Of a stretch of DNA of 23,407 nucleotides, positions 16,401 to 23,319 are shown in pieces. Each line of letters begins with the position of its first letter. The first letter of the stretch is position 1. The DNA comes from Ramicandelaber brevisporus. Its lineage: Eukaryota > Kickxellomycota > Ramicandelaberales > Ramicandelaberaceae. A model generated the notes under the pieces. It did no database searches. It was not told the origin of the DNA and saw only the letters and a program-made list of their open reading frames with translations. Both the position numbers and the translations under genes were made by a program. The DNA lies in assembly GCA_025201865.1 (NCBI GenBank), contig MU603058.1, positions 1 through 23,407 of the forward strand, read 5' to 3'.

Positions 16401-16952
16401 TATCAAATTGATGCAAGATTTATGATATCCGTCCATGATGAAGTTAGATATATTGTTAAGGATGAGGATAAGTATCGAGCTGCACTGGCTTTGCAGATAT
16501 CCAACCTATGGACACGTGCAATGTTTGCATACAGAATGGGCTTTGATGATTTACCTCAGTCTGTCGCATTCTTCTCCGCAGTCGATTTGGACACTGTCTT
16601 AAGGAAAGAAGTCGACATGGACTGCATCACCCCGAGCAACCCTTATCCAATCCCACAGGGTGAAACTGCTGATATCACAAATGTACTCGATAAAACAAAC
16701 GGAGGAGTCATTGAACCATCATCAGAGTCAAAGAAGATGACACTGCATGATTGGTATATCCCACCAGAGGACGAAGTTGCCGAGAATCATCACTCCGACG
16801 GTAGAAGGCGACCACATGATGAGATGCCTGTGTTGACTGAACTCAATCCATCATTGACATTTGAAGTCGATGACTTGTTTTTGCGAGCTCAATCCATGAA
16901 ATCAAGGCGTGAAATTGAGGCCATGATTGCCTCCAGTGATAACCATAAATAG
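13485..16952 (+). CDS. MIP1: Mitochondrial DNA polymerase gamma, catalytic subunit
   Basis: The 1155-residue product replicates mitochondrial DNA (yeast Mip1, animal POLG; family A). The Arg-rich, acid-free start to about residue 33 is a mitochondrial presequence, followed by a polyglutamine tract (40-50). The 3'-5' exonuclease is intact: FDVET (Asp210, Glu212), GHNVGFD (Asp272) and YCATD (Tyr381, Asp385). Polymerase motif A is GADVDSEE (Asp784), motif B AAKTFNYGRIYG (Lys840) and motif C SVHDEVRY (Asp985). A low-complexity Asp/Ala/Thr/Gly insert (about 585-607) coded by GATGCT-type hexamers lies in the spacer between the two domains. No intron is seen. Codon choice is looser and more A/T-ending than in L27a or PP1. 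It shares a divergent promoter with COX7A. Confidence 0.97.
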   Translation: MLATTLVARRQQSRWILAAAWRCRSERTFRQCYSTETSEQQQQQQPQQQQKQVEIRRNAANIQMLTEGMHRMLFPPSPETPPPSEHQITCAREHLKQQGLWGRAAETIPPIDFSQNAPPLLGGPGSTLDEHFLALGNRVAEPYLSMALAFAQDPQLSKTPPMPPEFEWRMQAGWTRYPRLTDPAIGYRSNPHSLQPHSVPYPAEDALTFDVETQFNESPYPLMAAAVSSDAWYLWVSPYVCGISSSPEHLIPLGERSRDRPRIIVGHNVGFDRSHILEEYSLRDSNTAYIDTMSLHVAVSGLCNQQRARFQQYSKARTYADFDYLAAHHEDAEFVNTSALNSLRDVAKLYCNIELDKSARDTFETGTLQDVRDQFNELARYCATDVLTTLMVYQKLLPAFLKRCPHPVTFAGMMRMSKAFLPVDQEWNKYINRSERICNSTIDSISERLKQLVNQALDTPSDERISDPWLRNLDWFTPPLRMTKARYKKDGTYAKGGEPKPVARQRLPGYPNWYRDLYDTKISDVVITVRTRIAPYLLRLKWHGFPVYYSNEHGWAFRVPAGDPFIKSTQATPLKFKPNPKLENASDADADTDADTGTGTGVGAGTDGYEYDEPIAAKETIEGIAVYYGIPHKDGHGAKVGSPLAKGYVNAFDDGTLTSEFPLAKEALLGNALSAYWTSARARVMNQLVVWDESVTAPNGRDKYRLNFEPRAELKTPDEPDLTPDEQKLKAGLILPRVVPMGTVTRRGMERTWMTAANANKKRIGSELKSIVHAPKGYTMVGADVDSEELWIASLMGDAQFRIHGASAIGWMTLQGNKGDGTDVHSRTASILGIGRGAAKTFNYGRIYGAGVQHASHLLIQFNPLMDLNTANRKAVNLYAATKGTADRTKLSFNRSYWFGGSESHMFNSIEQLSINAEDARTPVLWCGITTALQSHNVGSRFVTSRVNWVVQSSGVDYLHLLLASMDYLIARYQIDARFMISVHDEVRYIVKDEDKYRAALALQISNLWTRAMFAYRMGFDDLPQSVAFFSAVDLDTVLRKEVDMDCITPSNPYPIPQGETADITNVLDKTNGGVIEPSSESKKMTLHDWYIPPEDEVAENHHSDGRRRPHDEMPVLTELNPSLTFEVDDLFLRAQSMKSRREIEAMIASSDNHK
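13599..13640 (+). repeat. CAG/CAA polyglutamine-coding tract in POLG
   Basis: Mixed CAG and CAA codons give six Gln, Pro and four Gln, then Lys-Gln, directly after the mitochondrial presequence. Confidence 0.9.
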
Positions 16953-17105
16953 ATTTCAATATCGTTTAATAGACCTTTTTGCTTTTTGTAATACAACATC
17001 ATTGACTTTTCTAAAAATGAAAAATGAAAAATAGGTTTATTAACTTAAGTTATTAAGTAACAGTATATGGACGGCATGTGAGTAAAAGTGTATAATAATA
17101 GTAAT
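16953..17105. other. Short gap between convergent genes
   Basis: AT-rich 3' sequence of POLG and of the 2H-like gene. A minus-strand AATAAAC near 17034-17040 could serve the latter. Confidence 0.5.
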
Positions 17106-18356
17106 CTAGACAGAGGATGTAGAGAGGGAAGAGGGGGAATAGGAAGAAGAGGAAGTGAGTAGGCTGCAACCAGCTGACCAACGACCAAGTTCCAAGAAGC
17201 GGTGATGTTGACCAAGCGATCTTGCTCGGTTAGTTTGTTCATACAATACAATGTCCCATCCCTGCTCCACTACTGCGGATGTAGACTTGCTCAAACAGTG
17301 CTTATTGTGGCCGAGGCGAGTGTCGACTGGTTTGGATGATGCCGTTGCTCGTGCGATAATACCGTCGACAGAGAGCCTCTGCTGAGCCAGCCATTCCATG
17401 CGATGAATGTTGTTCTCTGGATAGCGATAGTCTGTGTGGACATGCTTGTCAAAGTACGACAGCGAAACACTTGTCATTGGCTTCGAACGTGCCAATATTT
17501 GTGGCTTTGTTGACGTTGATGTCGATATTGATGCTGACACTGCTGTTGATAGTGTGCGACTGGCAGAGTTGATTTTTGAAATGATATCAGCCGCTACATT
17601 ACGTACTGCGTCTGTTATATGCAATGGTAGTACAACCTTGGATGTGTGCAAGTCACGTATCTGTGGCGTTCCAAGTGCAAATTTGTTGACGGCGGTTGCA
17701 GTTGCAGCTGTTGCTGTTGCTACTGTACTTTGATCGATGTTGTGCAACCTTGCGGAATGATCCGACAGAGTCTTATCAGCCAAGTGCAAAATCAATCCCA
17801 TTGCATCACCCGAAGTGTATCCAACTCCATCTGCCACATCCATAAATCCCGTTAATGACACATGCGGGTGATACATGGATGCCTCGTTGGGTCCAAAGCA
17901 TGCTTCGGCTGTTGCAAAGAAGTCCCGTAATGCTCGATCAACTGGACTGCCTGGGGTTGGTTCAAGATAGAGAATGCAGCGACGTGGTCCAGTTACTTGG
18001 CCAAGGTATGATACCACTGGCTTCGAAATTGCTACAGAATCGATATCAGCTGTGGGTGCTTCCGTAATCGATGGAGTGTTGTTGATTGCGAGGAGTTGGC
18101 GTAGCTTGGCTAGTCGAGAGTGGGATGCTTTGGCCAGCTTCGCAAAGAGTAGCAGTTCAGATACTTTGGTGGCATCGAGTGTTTGGGCACGTGCTCGTAT
18201 CCTCCCTGACGATGTTGCCACTGCTGCCACTGTTGCTACTGTTGCTGCTGCTGCTACTGAACGACAGTTGTCTGAAGGACGGCTGACCAATGGGAGCATC
18301 TTTACAGAACCTGAGAAATGAACCAGCGGAAGTGTGGCGACTATTGCTATTGCCAT
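17106..18356 (-). CDS. 2H-phosphoesterase-like protein
   Basis: The 416-residue product resembles the RNA-ligase/cyclic-phosphodiesterase (2H) superfamily. The strand CILYLEPTPGSPVDRALRDF (127-146) leads into NEASMYHPHVSLTGF (157-171), whose His165-Val-Ser is the first HxS motif. The second half has SVSLSYF (296-302) where the second HxS is expected, but Ser296 replaces the His. GWDIVLYE (366-373) matches the last strand. N-terminal residues 1-60 are low-complexity Ala/Val/Thr with some targeting character, and long Ala/Thr (211-222) and Ser/Thr (270-283) inserts are coded by CAG/CAA-type repeats. Members cleave or form 2',3'-cyclic phosphates on RNA; activity here is doubtful. It is divergent from ALG2. 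Confidence 0.65.
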   Translation of the reverse strand: MAIAIVATLPLVHFSGSVKMLPLVSRPSDNCRSVAAAATVATVAAVATSSGRIRARAQTLDATKVSELLLFAKLAKASHSRLAKLRQLLAINNTPSITEAPTADIDSVAISKPVVSYLGQVTGPRRCILYLEPTPGSPVDRALRDFFATAEACFGPNEASMYHPHVSLTGFMDVADGVGYTSGDAMGLILHLADKTLSDHSARLHNIDQSTVATATAATATAVNKFALGTPQIRDLHTSKVVLPLHITDAVRNVAADIISKINSASRTLSTAVSASISTSTSTKPQILARSKPMTSVSLSYFDKHVHTDYRYPENNIHRMEWLAQQRLSVDGIIARATASSKPVDTRLGHNKHCLSKSTSAVVEQGWDIVLYEQTNRARSLGQHHRFLELGRWSAGCSLLTSSSSYSPSSLSTSSV

Positions 18357-18400
18357 TGTGCTGTATGAGTGGATGAATCAGTGGATGAATGTTACAATAA

Positions 18401-18429
18401 TGATGATGATGCTGCTACTGTTGTTGTTG
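18401..18429 (-). repeat. CAA/CAG/CAT tract in leader of 2H-like gene
   Basis: In the mRNA sense it reads CAACAACAACAGTAGCAGCA followed by a CAT run, about 45-75 bases before the ATG. Confidence 0.8.
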
Positions 18430-18810
18430 ATAGCAGGAAGAGAAGGAGATAGACGGCGGTGAAACAAGAGACACGGAGGCGAGCGAGGTGGATGGTATTC
18501 GAGGGATTTGAAAAGAGAAAGAAAAGAAGAAGAAGAAAAAGAATCAGGGTGTGGTGGTGGTGCGGCGAAAGGTGTGATTCACATTCCCGGCACCATCCGA
18601 TATATACGATTTGGAAAGACGAATGGGCTAAAGATAGCACCATCCTTACAGACAACCACCATCAAGTCAGCCAGCCAGCCAGCTAGCCAGCTACCCACTC
18701 AGTCAGTCAGTGAGTTGGCCAGGGGGTGGAGAGGGGGACAGCGTCATGGCCGTCATGACTTTGGGCCAGTCTCATGAATACACACTTGGCGTGCGGTCAA
18801 TGTGCCACGT

Positions 18811-18818
18811 TATAAAAG
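18811..18818 (+). promoter_or_regulatory. TATA box of ALG2
   Basis: TATAAAAG lies 71 bases before the ATG at 18882, with a CCACGT just upstream and TGACGTTGG just downstream. It is the best TATA box in the window. Confidence 0.6.
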
Positions 18819-18881
18819 GGTGACGTTGGCGGAGATTACGTCTGCAAGATCTCTCTCTCTCCCACACACACAGAACGAGAA

Positions 18882-20504
18882 ATGAGCGACAAAGCATTTG
18901 CGACAACAGCAGCAACAGCAGCAGAGGTGGCAGAGCAGCCTGTCACTGCGACTGGCGATGCACCACAGACACCAGCTGCTACTGGTGCCACTAGTGCTAC
19001 TGGTGGTACCCCGGAACTGCCAAAGAAGAAGAAGAAAGCAGCTCCAGCAAAGCCAGCTCCAAAGGAGAAGCTTCAGATCGCGTTCATGCACCCTGATCTC
19101 GGCATTGGCGGCGCTGAGCGCCTTGTTGTCGACTGTGCTGTTGGCTTGCAGAAGCGCGGACACACTGTGACAATGTACACGTCCCATCACGATCCAAGCC
19201 ACTGCTTCAAGGAAACCGCCGATGGCACACTCAGCGTTGTTGTCAAAGGCGACAGTATTCCTCGACATATTGGTGGGTTTGGCCACATCTTCTTTGCCAC
19301 ATTGCGCAACTTTGCCCTGGCATTCCACATTGCAGCCGTTCAGCCTGTCACATACGATGCCATTTTTGTCGATCAAATCTCTACTGCGCTGCCTGTCTTG
19401 TATGGAAATGATGGTCGCATTCTGTTCTATGGCCATTTCCCAGATAAGCTGCTGGCTAAACGTACTGGATTTTGGCGTAAATTGTATCGAATTCCGTTTG
19501 ATCTTGTAGAGGGAATAACAATGCCATTTGCCGATCGATTTGTGGTTAATAGCAAGTTTACTGCAAAGACATTTAAGCGAGAGTTTAGCGGCGTTCAAAA
19601 GCTGCCCGAAGTGGTGTATCCTGGATTGCACTTGGAGGAGTATGATCGTAAATTGGATGGAACCGATCCAGCGCTGGATGAGCTGCGGGTTGAAGATGGC
19701 TCTGCTGTTAAATCTCTGCTGTCAATCAATCGATTTGAGCGCAAAAAGAATCTGCCTTTGGCTATCAAGGCATTTGCATTGATCCATGCAAAGTCAGAGT
19801 TCAGCAAGGTCCGTCTAGTGATGGCTGGTGGATACGACCATCGCTTGGCTGAGAATGTTGACCATCACCGTGAGTTGGTTACTATTGCTGAACAGCTTGG
19901 CCTGACGACTTACACAGTCTGGCCATCTTCTCTTACGGATGCTCAAAAGACTGTCAAGAACTCTGCCGAGAACGCCTCCAGTGCGGATGTCCTGTTTGTA
20001 CTTTCATTCAGCGACAACCAGCGCACTTATTTGATGAGCACCACCGAGGCTATTCTGTACACTCCATCTGGTGAGCACTTTGGTATTGTCCCCGTTGAAG
20101 CCATGTACAACCGAGTTCCGGTCATTGCAGTCAACGATGGTGGTCCAGTCGAGTCGATTGTTCACGGCGAAACTGGCATCCTGTCAGATCCAGTTCCCGA
20201 GGCATTTGCTGGCCATATTGCCAGTATCCTGTCTGGAGAGATCAACCGTGTCGATATGGGCGAAGCTGGCCGTGCTCGTGTCATTGAATTGTTCTCGCTG
20301 GATGCCTTCATTTCCAACATTGAGAAGCACATGTTGCAAATGGCGAATGGCCCTCCCCGCAGCGCCACATTCACTGCGTTCCTCATGGTTGGCGGTGCAA
20401 TCCTGGGTGTCTTCATCAGCTTCTTCCTCAGCTGGATGCTTGGCCGCAGCCAGCCATTCTGGCAAATGTCCTTGAACGACTTTACCGACTTTACTGGTCT
20501 CTAA
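18882..20504 (+). CDS. ALG2: Alpha-1,3/1,6-mannosyltransferase ALG2
   Basis: ALG2 adds the second and third mannoses to the lipid-linked oligosaccharide on the cytosolic face of the ER, an essential step of N-glycosylation. The 540-residue product is a GT4 glycosyltransferase: FMHPDLGIGGAERLVVD (68-84), ILFYGHFPDKLLAKR (180-194), SINRFERKKN (281-290) and the EX7E motif Glu398-Glu406 (EHFGIVPVE). A hydrophobic segment at 499-520 can anchor it. The first 63 residues are an added Ala/Thr-rich stretch with KKKKK (48-52), partly coded by CAACAG repeats and absent from the family core. The ATG at 18882 suits the TATA box position. Confidence 0.95.
   Translation: MSDKAFATTAATAAEVAEQPVTATGDAPQTPAATGATSATGGTPELPKKKKKAAPAKPAPKEKLQIAFMHPDLGIGGAERLVVDCAVGLQKRGHTVTMYTSHHDPSHCFKETADGTLSVVVKGDSIPRHIGGFGHIFFATLRNFALAFHIAAVQPVTYDAIFVDQISTALPVLYGNDGRILFYGHFPDKLLAKRTGFWRKLYRIPFDLVEGITMPFADRFVVNSKFTAKTFKREFSGVQKLPEVVYPGLHLEEYDRKLDGTDPALDELRVEDGSAVKSLLSINRFERKKNLPLAIKAFALIHAKSEFSKVRLVMAGGYDHRLAENVDHHRELVTIAEQLGLTTYTVWPSSLTDAQKTVKNSAENASSADVLFVLSFSDNQRTYLMSTTEAILYTPSGEHFGIVPVEAMYNRVPVIAVNDGGPVESIVHGETGILSDPVPEAFAGHIASILSGEINRVDMGEAGRARVIELFSLDAFISNIEKHMLQMANGPPRSATFTAFLMVGGAILGVFISFFLSWMLGRSQPFWQMSLNDFTDFTGL
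18903..18925 (+). repeat. CAACAGCAG tract in first ALG2 codons
   Basis: The tract lies in codons 8-15 and is read in the Thr/Ala frame, not as Gln. Confidence 0.8.
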
Positions 20505-20687
20505 TCAACTTAACTTCAATTTCTTTTTCAATTGTTTTCTTCTTCTTCTTCTCCGTTAATGAGGCCCCTTGTATTTAGTAAACACGCCATCGAATGACAC
20601 AAGAGAGAGAGAGTGGGAGAGAGAAAAGACTCAGCTGCTCAGTGTACCTTGGTACCACTCTGTGTATTTGTCCCTTTTTACTTTGCC

Positions 20688-20730
20688 GCCTTTGTTGCCG
20701 TCTTTGTTGCCGTCTTTGTTGTTGTTGTTG
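20688..20730. repeat. CTTTGTTGCCGT 12-bp repeat ending in GTT run
   Basis: About three units of CTTTGTTGCCGT are followed by GTTGTTGTTGTT. This is the only sizeable leader-region tract in the window with TTG on the coding strand of the downstream gene. Confidence 0.85.
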
Positions 20731-21276
20731 TTTTTTATTACTCATACTACAAGCTTCTACCAAGAGCTTTACTTGTTTGCTGCATCCCCCCACTGCAAGT
20801 TGTATCATCCTCCTTTGAGCATCCTTTTGAGTACATCTTCATCAGCTGCAATTCCAGCCAATCGAACCACCCTTTTCTTTTTGATTCGTTTAATTGCCTC
20901 CCCTCCCCCGTTCACAAGCCGCCCTTTTCTTTTCTTCGGACCGTTCTTTTTCCAGGCTCTCGCTTGATTTTTAACAAAAACACTCACTCACTCACCTACT
21001 TTCTTTTTGAAATCAAAGGACACAGCTGCATCGAGCACGCACCTTCAGGCCACCAGCTCCCTCTACTCTCTGCCACCTACCTGCTACAGCGACAGCAACA
21101 GCAAAAGTAGTACCGACAGATTAGGAACAGCTTTTGGACAAGTGCATCCAGCAGTGTTGATTGAACCGATCTTTTTCTTTTGTTCAGTTGTGCTACATTG
21201 CCTGTCTCCTCTTTGCTCCTCGCAGTTCACACCCACAAAAACAGTCAACAAATAACTATTCTAACTTTTTAGTAAT

Positions 21277-21340
21277 CAACAGCAACAATAACAACAACAA
21301 CAACAACAACAGCAGAAACCATAACAACAATAACAACAAG
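21277..21340 (+). repeat. CAACAA/CAG leader of PP1
   Basis: CAACAGCAACAATAACAACA continues through a CAA run and further AACAACAAT units, and ends 8 bases before the PP1 ATG. It is the longest such leader here. Confidence 0.9.
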
Positions 21341-21348
21341 ATCTGTAG

Positions 21349-22636
21349 ATGGCTGATATGGGTTTTGCTGGTGCTGGTGCTGACGCCTCTGGTGCTCCTC
21401 AGGTCGACCTTGACTCGATTATTTTCAGACTCCTGGAAGGTAAGTTACTGCTGCTGCTACTGCTGCTGTTATCATCACTGTGTATCGAACATCCATCCAC
21501 TCACTGTGTGCTTGGAGTTCAGCCCCCCCACTTACTCGCATACACACATACTCACACACGCAATTCATAATTGCCATGATCTGACTCTTCACTTTACTAT
21601 TTACTATTTACTGTTTATACTGACATTTGTCTCACATTTATTTACGTTGCATTGACTGTATTTGTGTAATGTTTCAACAGTCCGTGGCACTCGCCCTGGC
21701 CGCCAAGTGCAGCTGCAGGAACACGAGATTCGCTACCTTTGCGTCACTGCCAGAGAAATCTTCCTCTCCCAGTCCATCTTGCTTGAGCTGGAGGCTCCAA
21801 TCAAGATTTGCGGTGATATCCATGGCCAATACTACGATCTGCTGCGTCTGTTTGAGTACGGTGGCTTCCCACCTGAGGCAAACTACCTCTTCCTCGGCGA
21901 CTACGTTGACCGCGGCAAGCAGTGTCTCGAGACCATTTGCCTGCTGCTCGCCTACAAGATCAAGTTCCCAGAGAACTTCTTTATCCTGCGCGGTAACCAC
22001 GAGAGCGCATGCATCAACCGTATCTATGGCTTCTACGATGAGTGCAAGCGCCGTTACAACATTCGTCTGTGGAAGACATTTACTGACTGCTTCAACTGCC
22101 TGCCAATCGCTGCCATCGTCGATGAGAAGATCTTCGCCATGCACGGTGGTCTCTCGCCCGATCTGCAGTCAATGGACCAGATCCGCCGTGTGATGCGTCC
22201 AACCGATGTCCCAGATACTGGTCTCCTCTGCGATTTGCTGTGGTCTGATCCAGACAAGGAGATCCAGGGCTGGTCTGAGAATGACCGAGGTGTCTCATTC
22301 ACATTTGGACCAGATGTTGTCCAGAACTTCCTCAAGAAGCACGAGTTGGATCTCATTTGCAGAGCGCATCAGGTTGTTGAAGATGGCTACGAATTCTTTG
22401 GAAAGCGCAAGCTTGTCACTCTCTTCTCTGCTCCAAACTACTGCGGTGAGTTCGACAATGCTGGTGCCATGATGAGCGTTGATGACTCTCTCATGTGCAG
22501 CTTCCAGATTCTGAAACCGGCTGAGCGCAGACGCTACCAGTATGGCGGCATGGGAGTAACTCCAATCACTCCACCGCGTCGTCAGAGCAAGAAGAACCGC
22601 GATCAGCATCGAGGCAGTGCAGGTAGTGAATACTAA
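21349..22636 (+). CDS. GLC7: Serine/threonine protein phosphatase PP1 catalytic subunit, two exons
   Basis: Exon 1 (21349-21439) codes 30 residues plus one base. Exon 2 (21681-22636) restores the Val codon of LLEVRGTRPG and codes the rest; total 348 residues. PP1 is the major nuclear and cytosolic Ser/Thr phosphatase, targeted by RVxF-type regulatory subunits. The two-metal site is complete: GDIHG (Asp76, His78), GDYVDRG (Asp104), RGNHE (Asn136, His137), His185 in MHGGLSP and His260 in [14 protein letters not shown] (280-288) is the toxin-binding loop typical of PP1. The tail has the TPPR motif (327-330) that CDKs phosphorylate in other PP1s. The usual HECASINR is HESACINR here. The N-terminus has a Gly/Ala stretch. 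Confidence 0.97.
21440..21680 (+). other. Intron of PP1 gene
   Basis: This 241-base phase-1 intron starts GTAAGT and ends TTTCAACAG. A possible branch site is TTGAC near 21652-21656. It contains a CTG-rich run (about 21449-21472). Confidence 0.93.
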
Positions 22637-23042
22637 TCACACCACACACCAGCATTACCCCTCATCTCATCATCTCAAATTAGTATTTTGTTTTTTTTGG
22701 ATTCTTCTTCACTCCCACCCTCCTATAACAACACACCTCTATCCACCACATCCTCTTCTTCATTATTTTGTTTGTGATTTTTATGATTTCTTTTTATTTT
22801 CAAACGCACGCATTATGCAAATCCGCCTGTTTCCAGGCAAATTCGGTCTATTATTTTGTTTTTACAAACATCCCCCCTAAAGGGCGCACCGGACGCCATG
22901 CAACGACCAGACCACCATGACCTAATACAACGAGTGCTGTTTCAGCCAAAAATGGTGCATAAGCACTCCATCCGTGTAGAGAGTGCCGGCCGACAGACAT
23001 GTGGGATAGGATAACCTACCTCGTCTGTTCAAGGAGCCGATG

Positions 23043-23083
23043 CGGCTGTCGGCGGACGCCTTGGACAGCCGTCTTGAGACGGC
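23043..23083. repeat. Two overlapping hairpins
   Basis: CGGCTGTC (23043-23050) pairs with GACAGCCG (23064-23071) around a GGC/GCC inner stem. GCCGTC (23068-23073) pairs with GACGGC (23078-23083) across TTGA. They share 23068-23071, so only one can form at a time. Confidence 0.8.
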
Positions 23084-23319
23084 CAAAAGCACACAAATAC
23101 TTACCAATAGAACCAACGGACTTACCGAATGAAAGGAGACTTACCGAAGGAAAGCAACGAGCGACGATGGCAGGAGCAGAAGTTGAAGAAAGTAAAAAAA
23201 TGAAGGTTTGGGTGAACAGAGGAAGAGAAGGAGCCAGGCTGGATGTACAATCAAGTGTTCGGCGACAACTACGACAGAAAGTGAGACACGTGACGCCACC
23301 AAAACAATAGCCGCCATTG

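Larger units (their letters stand above)
18357..18881. promoter_or_regulatory. Intergenic promoter region, 2H-like gene / ALG2
   Basis: These 525 bases separate two start codons. On the minus side are the CAA/CAG leader (18401-18429) and a TATATAT-type element (near 18601). On the plus side are a CAGC/CAGT repeat patch (about 18665-18720), an inverted repeat GTCATG-GCCGT-CATGAC (about 18744-18760), a TATA box (18811-18818) and CT/CA runs in the leader. Open frames here have no recognisable product. Confidence 0.6.
20505..21348. other. 844-base intergenic region before PP1
   Basis: It includes the ALG2 3' end, long pyrimidine-rich stretches on the plus strand (about 20515-20560, 20650-20760, 20860-21005), a 12-bp repeat (20688-20730), an ACTC run near 20980-21000, and the CAA-rich PP1 leader. 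Open frames such as 20613-21110 are biased by the pyrimidine runs and look spurious. No TATA box is clear. Confidence 0.55.

Noticed and set aside
20613-21110. 165-codon open frame between ALG2 and PP1
   Set aside because: It is a product of long pyrimidine-rich runs (Phe/Leu/Val/Ser), lacks any motif and ends in the PP1 leader repeat.
21349-21570. 73-codon PP1 exon 1 frame read through the intron
   Set aside because: Conserved PP1 sequence stops at the GTAAGT and resumes after CAACAG at 21681; the extra residues are intron.
22999-23310. 103-codon plus-strand frame near the right end
   Set aside because: Arg-rich, no recognisable domain, and it runs through the hairpins and repeat; kept only as part of the unresolved region.
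23141-23317. 58-residue hydrophobic minus-strand peptide
   Set aside because: It ends in one of the GGTAAGT sites and could be a first exon, but there is no homology or downstream exon I can support.
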